In this document: in pieces, positions 53,099 through 57,110 of the stretch
Position numbering within the stretch: position 1 is the first letter of the stretch
How the letters are laid out: each line of letters opens with the position of its first letter
Assembly: GCA_964610155.1 (NCBI GenBank)
Contig: CAZSUY010000011.1
Location: 1 to 57,110, forward strand
Source: JAFGBM01 sp964610155
GTDB taxonomy: Bacteria; Actinomycetota; Actinomycetes; Actinomycetales; Demequinaceae
Direction of reading: 5' to 3'
Length of the DNA: 57,110 nucleotides
Translations under genes and position numbers: made by a program
Notes under the pieces: model-generated
Told to the model about the DNA's origin: nothing
Seen by the model: the letters and a program-made list of their open reading frames with translations, nothing else
Databases searched by the model: none

Positions 53099-53700
53099 GG
53101 CGGTTCTTGCGGCTGTTGGCGACCTTGGCCTTGTCTGGGCTGGCACTCGTGGTCTCCAGCGGGGGGAGCGCTTCGGCGTTGTCGCCTGCCAATGCCGTCG
53201 CGTATGACTACGACGCGTCGTGCAATGCGTATGTCGGTGCCATCCACACTGTTCAGGCGCATGCCAACGAGCCATTGCCTAGCGTGTCTCAGATCGGGTC
53301 CGACGGCCCCCAGGACCCCGTGGACACAGCGGCTGGGGTTTTCTCGAAGGTTTTGCTGAAATCTGTTGCCGCAAACACCGGGCCAAGGTTCGTGGCAGCG
53401 GCCGATGGCACGATTATCGACACCATGGCTCCGGCCCTCGCGCAACAGATCGATGACGTGGTTACGTCACTGAGGACTACGGGGACGCCGCCCACTGGGG
53501 TGTATCAGGGAGGCTACAGAGGTCAGCCTGGCGTATACGCGAACCTCGGGGGTGATCTACCGCCGCAGCCGATCGGCTACTACACCGAAAGCGGCGTCTG
53601 GCCCGGTGCCCCCGGGACCGAGCGAATTGTCATTGGCCAACAGCCTGGCGAGGTGTGGTATTCGCCAGATCACTACGGGACGTTTAGGAGTTGGCCGTGA
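53095..53700 (+). CDS. SVAAN-leader toxin 3, microbial RNase, second copy
   Basis: The product has 201 residues. The leader is distinct from that of toxin 1: signal peptide 1-29, then VAYDYDASCNAYVGAIHTVQAHAN with an altered YDGA (YVGA), and KSVAANTG. From SVAAN on, the protein is identical to toxin 1, with the catalytic residues at E165, R177 and H193. This shows a toxin domain joined to a different leader at the junction motif. The GTG start overlaps the Imm10-like stop. Confidence 0.87.
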   Translation: MRRFLRLLATLALSGLALVVSSGGSASALSPANAVAYDYDASCNAYVGAIHTVQAHANEPLPSVSQIGSDGPQDPVDTAAGVFSKVLLKSVAANTGPRFVAAADGTIIDTMAPALAQQIDDVVTSLRTTGTPPTGVYQGGYRGQPGVYANLGGDLPPQPIGYYTESGVWPGAPGTERIVIGQQPGEVWYSPDHYGTFRSWP

Positions 53701-54425
53701 AAACCAACTGGATCGCGTTGCCAGCCTCGCCGACCCTTGAGGAGCGGAGCGAACCGTACCTCGTTCGCGTGAGCGAGGGTGCGAACCTTCGCCAATACCT
53801 CGCGTCCGCGGGTGCGAGCGTCGTTGACATAGACATTGGAGATTCGCGAAATCTCGTCGACGTGCTTGGATCGCTGAAGGAAGTTCTCCACTTCCCGTCT
53901 TGGTGCGGGTCGGGTTGGGACTCGGTGCACGACGCGTTCTCCGAGTTGCGCTCGGCTTGGCCGCTTCCACTCGCCATCATCGTCGCGGGGCTCCCACGAC
54001 TAATGGTGGAGAGGCAACATCTGGCGCTCAACACGGTTCTTGGGTTGAGCCGACTGTGCGAGGAGTTCTCAATCGCTGGCGACCAAGTGCTGGTGTTCTA
54101 CATGAGCGAACGCCCGGGAACGTGACCTGGTCATGACGCCGGGCGTGATGCGAAGCGTCGTTGGGTGGTTTCTGCGTGTTGCCGTCCCGCAGATGGTTTT
54201 CGCGATTTGCGTCTCGTTTACCCTCGCTGTCTCCGTTCCGGTCTCGACACACGCGTACGACACGGCGGCACCAATGTACGACGGCGCTTCCCACAGTGCG
54301 CAGGCGCACACCGGTGAGGCCATGCTGCTGACAGCCGGACGCGTGCCCGAAGGTGCCCAGAGGGCCGTGGCGACCGCGACGGGGCCTCTCTCTGTCGTGT
54401 TGCTGAAGTCTGTTGCCGCAAACAG
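53358..54425 (+). repeat. 1068-bp direct repeat, copy B
   Basis: Second copy of 51341-52408. After it the array continues with a different toxin domain (papain-like), whereas copy A is followed by the deaminase. Confidence 0.92.
53697..54125 (+). CDS. Barstar-like immunity protein, copy 2
   Basis: The 142 residues are identical to the copy at 51680 and it sits in the same GTGA overlap with its RNase toxin. It lies wholly within the 1068-bp repeat. Perfect identity points to a very recent duplication or to gene conversion. Confidence 0.87.
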   Translation: MKTNWIALPASPTLEERSEPYLVRVSEGANLRQYLASAGASVVDIDIGDSRNLVDVLGSLKEVLHFPSWCGSGWDSVHDAFSELRSAWPLPLAIIVAGLPRLMVERQHLALNTVLGLSRLCEEFSIAGDQVLVFYMSERPGT

Positions 54426-54804
54426 TGCGGGAGCTGGTTCGATCCGTGGGGTGAATCCGCTCGGTGGCGACATGAACTGCGTCAATTGCGCTGTGGCGAC
54501 AGACTCGACGCTTGCGGGTAATCCCGCGTCGGCGCTTCTTTCAGGGCCGAAGCCGATCTCTGTTCTCGAAGACCTGTACGGGGGTTCCTTCGTTCGAGTC
54601 GCGGGCTCGTCCGAGATAGAGGGCATGCTTGCCGGCGCGGGAAATGGTGCTCGCGGTATCGTCTACGGTTCTCGGGCTGACGGGGTTGGACACGTCTTCA
54701 ATGCGGTGAACCAGGGCGGCACCATCCGGTTCCTTGACGGGCAAACTGGTGGTGCTGCATCGTTCTCCGGTTATGACGGTTTCTGGTTCTTGAGGACGGG
54801 ATGA
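54133..54804 (+). CDS. SVAAN-leader toxin 4, papain-like glutamine deamidase domain
   Basis: The product has 223 residues. Residues 1-98 are the same leader as toxin 2. The C-terminal domain matches the Tox-PL (toxin glutamine deamidase) type: RGVNPLGGDMNCVNCAVATDSTLAGNPASAL with the candidate nucleophile C116 or C119, GARGIVYGSRADGVGHVFNAVN with H187, and IRFLDGQTGG with D202. Such domains deamidate or cleave host proteins. The start lies seven bases after the barstar stop. The immunity gene overlaps its stop as ATGATG. Confidence 0.88.
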   Translation: MTPGVMRSVVGWFLRVAVPQMVFAICVSFTLAVSVPVSTHAYDTAAPMYDGASHSAQAHTGEAMLLTAGRVPEGAQRAVATATGPLSVVLLKSVAANSAGAGSIRGVNPLGGDMNCVNCAVATDSTLAGNPASALLSGPKPISVLEDLYGGSFVRVAGSSEIEGMLAGAGNGARGIVYGSRADGVGHVFNAVNQGGTIRFLDGQTGGAASFSGYDGFWFLRTG

Positions 54805-55076
54805 TGATCACTTTCGAGGAAGCGGCGACCATCGCGCAGGGCGTGCTTGATCAAGAGATCCGACCCGGCGTTGGCGAGGATGTTGCGATCAATACTGCTG
54901 CGACGATGGAGACTCCAAATCGTTGGGTCTTCTTCTACAACACTCGGGCGTTTCTTGAGACGGGCTTGATCAGGCACGCATTGGCCGGGAACGGTCCAAT
55001 CATCGTCGAGCGGCGGGACGGGAGAGCATGGCGCGCCCACGCTGCGAGCCCATGGGAAGAGCAAGTGGAGTCGTGA
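54801..55076 (+). CDS. Imm35/YrhB-type immunity protein
   Basis: The 91-residue protein has WVFFYNTRAFLETGLIRHALAGNGPIIVERRDGRAWR, the signature of the Imm35 (YrhB-like) family, which is a usual partner of papain-like toxin domains. The family was recalled rather than searched. Start ATG 54801 or 54804. Its stop overlaps the next toxin's GTG. Confidence 0.82.
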   Translation: MMITFEEAATIAQGVLDQEIRPGVGEDVAINTAATMETPNRWVFFYNTRAFLETGLIRHALAGNGPIIVERRDGRAWRAHAASPWEEQVES

Positions 55077-55711
55077 GTCGCGTGCGGAGGCCCTTCCGGC
55101 TCCAGGCAACTTCGCATCTCCTCCGCGTGGTCCTGATCGCCACGGTTTCCGCGTTGGGATTCGCCAGCCTCGCTTCGGCGGCCATCGGTTCGGTATCGCT
55201 GGTGGACGCTCCGGGCGGGTCACACGCGTATGACGCGTCAGCCCGTGTGTATGACGGTGCGCTCCACAGTGCGGACGCACACGCCAGCGCGGCAGCGCTT
55301 GTGGCGTCGCTTGGCGGGTCTGAAGGTGTCCAGGGGACGGTGGCGACCGCCTCGGGGCCAATCTCCGTCTTGTTCCGGATATCTGTTGCCGCAAACAGCG
55401 CTGAGGCGTCACTGTATCGGGGAGTTGGGGCGAATCATCCCGGCTACGCCGACGCGCTAGCGGGCACCGCGAAGCCAAGAGGCGGAGTTGCTTCCGCTTC
55501 CGAGCACAACCTGGGCAGCACGCTCAGTCCCTACACGTCATGGACCACCGACCTCAACGTGGCCCAGGGCTTCGCAGGTGAAGGCGGCGTCGTCCTCCGA
55601 ATTCCGCAGGCACCGCGCCCAGGCAACTCCTTTGTGTGGTCGCCGGACCGGTTCTTCGAGTCGGAGGTCCTGATCGAGGGCACCGTGACAGGAGCGGGGG
55701 TCTTACCGTGA
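55073..55711 (+). CDS. SVAAN-leader toxin 5, ADP-ribosyltransferase-like
   Basis: The product has 212 residues. Basic start, signal peptide to about 37, HAYDASARVYDGALHSADAHAS and RISVAANSA (103-110). The C-terminal 100 residues carry an R-S-E type ADP-ribosyltransferase pattern: R116 in SLYRGVG, YTSWTTDLNVAQGFA (154-168) for the STS motif, and ESE at 196-198 in FFESEVLIEG for the catalytic E-x-E. The target is unknown. GTG 55073 is chosen for its GTGA overlap. ATG 55052 is an alternative. An unrecognised immunity-type gene overlaps its stop. Confidence 0.78.
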   Translation: MSRVRRPFRLQATSHLLRVVLIATVSALGFASLASAAIGSVSLVDAPGGSHAYDASARVYDGALHSADAHASAAALVASLGGSEGVQGTVATASGPISVLFRISVAANSAEASLYRGVGANHPGYADALAGTAKPRGGVASASEHNLGSTLSPYTSWTTDLNVAQGFAGEGGVVLRIPQAPRPGNSFVWSPDRFFESEVLIEGTVTGAGVLP

Positions 55712-56121
55712 ACGAATCTCAGTACTTGAGTGCCGGACGACTGCTGGAGATCATTGCGAGGGCTAGCCGGACGGACGCGGCAATTGCGGCGGCAGTCGAG
55801 GTGCTCGAGCGTCACCGCGAGTGCAGCTTTCGAATCGGGTTCGTTCCCAAAGCTGACGTTGTAGAGATCTATCGACGGCGGCTCTCCAATCCGCGCTTTC
55901 CGCCGGGAGCCGTCTTAGGTTCCGAGCGAATGCTGGATGACTTCGCAACGAATGAGTCGGAGTCGTTCGGTGCCGTCGCCGTGCAAGACGGAGCGACGCT
56001 CGTCGATGTTTGGCTAACGCCGGACCTGGATGGGCTGGTGACGCTCGCCGTGGGCCGTGATCGACGATGGCCCGACGATGGCCCAGAATGGACGCGCAAG
56101 AAGGCGAAAGGCCATCGGTGA
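55708..56121 (+). CDS. Putative immunity protein for toxin 5
   Basis: The 137-residue soluble protein has no recognised family. It contains RLLEIIARASRTDAAIAAAVEVLERHRECSFRIGFVPKADVVEIYRRRL and ends in the basic WTRKKAKGHR. Its role is inferred only from position: the GTG overlaps the toxin stop (GTGA), and its own stop overlaps the next toxin-leader start. Confidence 0.6.
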   Translation: MNESQYLSAGRLLEIIARASRTDAAIAAAVEVLERHRECSFRIGFVPKADVVEIYRRRLSNPRFPPGAVLGSERMLDDFATNESESFGAVAVQDGATLVDVWLTPDLDGLVTLAVGRDRRWPDDGPEWTRKKAKGHR

Positions 56122-56636
56122 GCCGAGTCGTTGGGTTCCTCGTGGAACTGAGTCGTCGCGTCAGAAGCGCGCTTGGAACGGTGAGATCTGCCCAGTCTGG
56201 CCTGCCCCGAAAGTGGCCCTCCGCTCGTACGTTTGGACGACCGGCTAGGCGGCTGGCGCTTGCCGCAACCGTTGCTCTTATTGGATTCCTGGGCGGAGCC
56301 TCTATGGCGACGGCCACCCCTGTCGCTTCGACCCCATACGACGCGTCGGCATCCGTGTATGATGGGGCGGTCCACAGTGCGCAGGCGCACACCAGCGAAG
56401 TAGTTACCGTCGCGTCGCACGACGCCTCTCAAGGTGCCCAGGCGACGGTCGCAGCCGCAACGGGGCTTCTCTCTGTCTCGTGTCGCTTATCTGTTGCCGC
56501 AGACAGTGTTCCCGACCTGAATGCGTTGGCGGCTGAGGTGCGGGAGGCAGGCCTGCATCCCGCGGCCGTGAACCAACGTCCGCATAATCCGCGACCTTGT
56601 CGCGGCCGTGCTGAAGTGAGATCTCCGATTGGCTGA
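56118..56636 (+). pseudogene. SVAAN-leader toxin 6, truncated
   Basis: The 172-residue frame has an extended basic N-terminus, signal peptide (about 45-67), PYDASASVYDGAVHSAQAHTS and a changed junction SVAADS. The toxin part is only about 43 residues: DLNALAAEVREAGLHPAAVNQR, a start recalled from some deaminase toxins, then an unrelated PHNPRPCRGRAEVRSPIG. Most of the domain is absent, with no catalytic motif in any frame before the next gene. It is probably a deleted toxin. Confidence 0.65.
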
Positions 56637-56928
56637 CACGGTCGTCTCTAGGGCACTTCTTGAGTGGATCTATTTCTCTCCGCAGGGCGTCCCAACGCGC
56701 GACGACGCTCGGGTGCTCGCCGCCTTCGAACCCTCCGTCGCGTCTAGCCTGATACACGAGCTTCACGAGTTGCGGGCGGACTTCTATCGCACGGACGCGC
56801 ATCGTCGCGAGTTGGGCCTCTGGAGGATCGCCGACATGGCGAAGTCGGAGTTCCTTGCGCGCCATCCCACTATCTCGGAGGACGCTGCCTCGAGGCTCGC
56901 GAGCTGCTACGCCTTCGACATCAAATAG
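56629..56928 (+). CDS. Putative orphan immunity protein, paralogue of 50756
   Basis: The 99-residue protein, from a TTG that overlaps the truncated toxin by eight bases, has VPTRDDARVLAAFEPSVASSLIHELHELRADFYRTDAHRR and ends CYAFDIK. By eye about a quarter of positions match the RHS-tip immunity protein at 50756. Its own toxin is truncated, so it may now serve only to protect against incoming toxins of the RHS-tip type or of the lost domain. Confidence 0.7.
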   Translation: MADTVVSRALLEWIYFSPQGVPTRDDARVLAAFEPSVASSLIHELHELRADFYRTDAHRRELGLWRIADMAKSEFLARHPTISEDAASRLASCYAFDIK

Positions 56929-57031
56929 CACGCACCTATTTACGGTCGGCGTTGACGCCGAGGCGGACGAGGGCTCCGGGTGAGCCGAAGCATCTGAAGT
57001 GTTGTGCGGGACGTCCACCCGCGTCGTCCCG
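56929..57031. other. Spacer before the second RHS core copy
   Basis: About 100 bases with no gene seen. This is the first real gap in the array after 43392. Confidence 0.5.
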
Positions 57032-57110
57032 ATGCCGCTTGTCCAGACCATGCCTTCGGGTGAGGTGAATCGGTCGTCGGCGGTTCTGGGTAATGCGTAT
57101 GGGCATTGTA
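57032..57110 (+). CDS. Start of an orphan RHS core module, cut by the window edge
   Basis: The frame MPLVQTMPS...GEVNRSSAVLGNAYGHC joins a short new N-terminus to the RHS core sequence found at residues 1706-1722 of the large protein. ATG 57032 or 57050 could start it. No signal peptide or YD repeats precede it. It probably continues into another core-plus-tip cassette to the right. Confidence 0.55.
   Translation, partial: MPLVQTMPSGEVNRSSAVLGNAYGHC

Noticed and set aside
53358..54425. Direct repeat taken as an insertion sequence.
   Set aside because: No transposase, terminal inverted repeats or target duplication. The ends coincide with cassette junctions.

Overview
The window is chromosomal DNA from a high-GC Gram-positive actinobacterium. 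The evidence is gene content and order typical of that phylum: a class II DAHP synthase, a PknL-like kinase divergent from an Rv2175c-type regulator, a DUF4192 gene beside the principal sigma factor, DUF3043 and DUF5998 genes, a DUF222/HNH gene, a DnaQ-UvrC fusion, and many leaderless genes with a TANNNT hexamer six bases before the start codon. The genus cannot be fixed from sequence alone. A relative of the Actinomycetales/Micrococcales is a guess, and the PPi-type phosphofructokinase does not conflict with it.

Layout. 1-43163 is mostly core metabolism and housekeeping: the lipoyl end of a 2-oxoacid dehydrogenase E2 and its E3 (lpd), leucyl aminopeptidase, pyrD, DUF3043, a three-gene AmmeMemoRadiSam operon, nadA with a frameshifted ErpA-like gene and a cysteine desulfurase-like protein lacking the PLP lysine, sodA, trpD, a DnaQ-UvrC fusion, an HNH protein, acyl-CoA ligase, PlsC, PPi-phosphofructokinase coupled to DAHP synthase, pknL, an Rv2175c homologue, a prenyl diphosphate synthase, sigA, a D,D-peptidase lipoprotein, an acetyltransferase, type IIA topoisomerase subunits B and A, ilvD, a YefM/YoeB toxin-antitoxin pair, two unrecognised genes (one broken by a stop codon), DUF5998 and a phosphodiesterase-like gene. 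No tRNA, rRNA, CRISPR array or insertion sequence was seen. No gene-free stretch exceeds about 250 bases.

43164-57110 is the unusual part. A 2455-residue secreted RHS/YD-repeat protein sits behind a perfect CRP/GlxR-type palindrome and a structured leader. It is followed, with almost every start overlapping the previous stop, by an unbroken run of small genes: immunity, toxin, immunity, toxin and so on. The toxins share a roughly 100-residue leader (signal peptide, a YD...YDGA.HS.QAH motif, then SVAAN) and carry different C-terminal domains: a microbial RNase of the barnase/RNase Sa type (two copies, each with a barstar-like partner), an HxE/PCxxC deaminase, a papain-like glutamine deamidase with an Imm35-like partner, an ADP-ribosyltransferase-like domain and a truncated remnant. 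The leader/toxin boundary is marked by a conserved DNA string, TCTGTTGCCGCAAACA. A shorter form lies at the same point of the RHS protein, and both ends of a 1068-bp direct repeat fall on it. The window ends at the start of a second, truncated copy of the RHS core region.

Reading: the RHS gene and its tail look like a polymorphic toxin locus that stores alternative toxin/immunity modules as one translationally coupled array and reshuffles them at a fixed junction. The modular structure is visible in the sequence. Secretion, toxicity and exchange are inferences.
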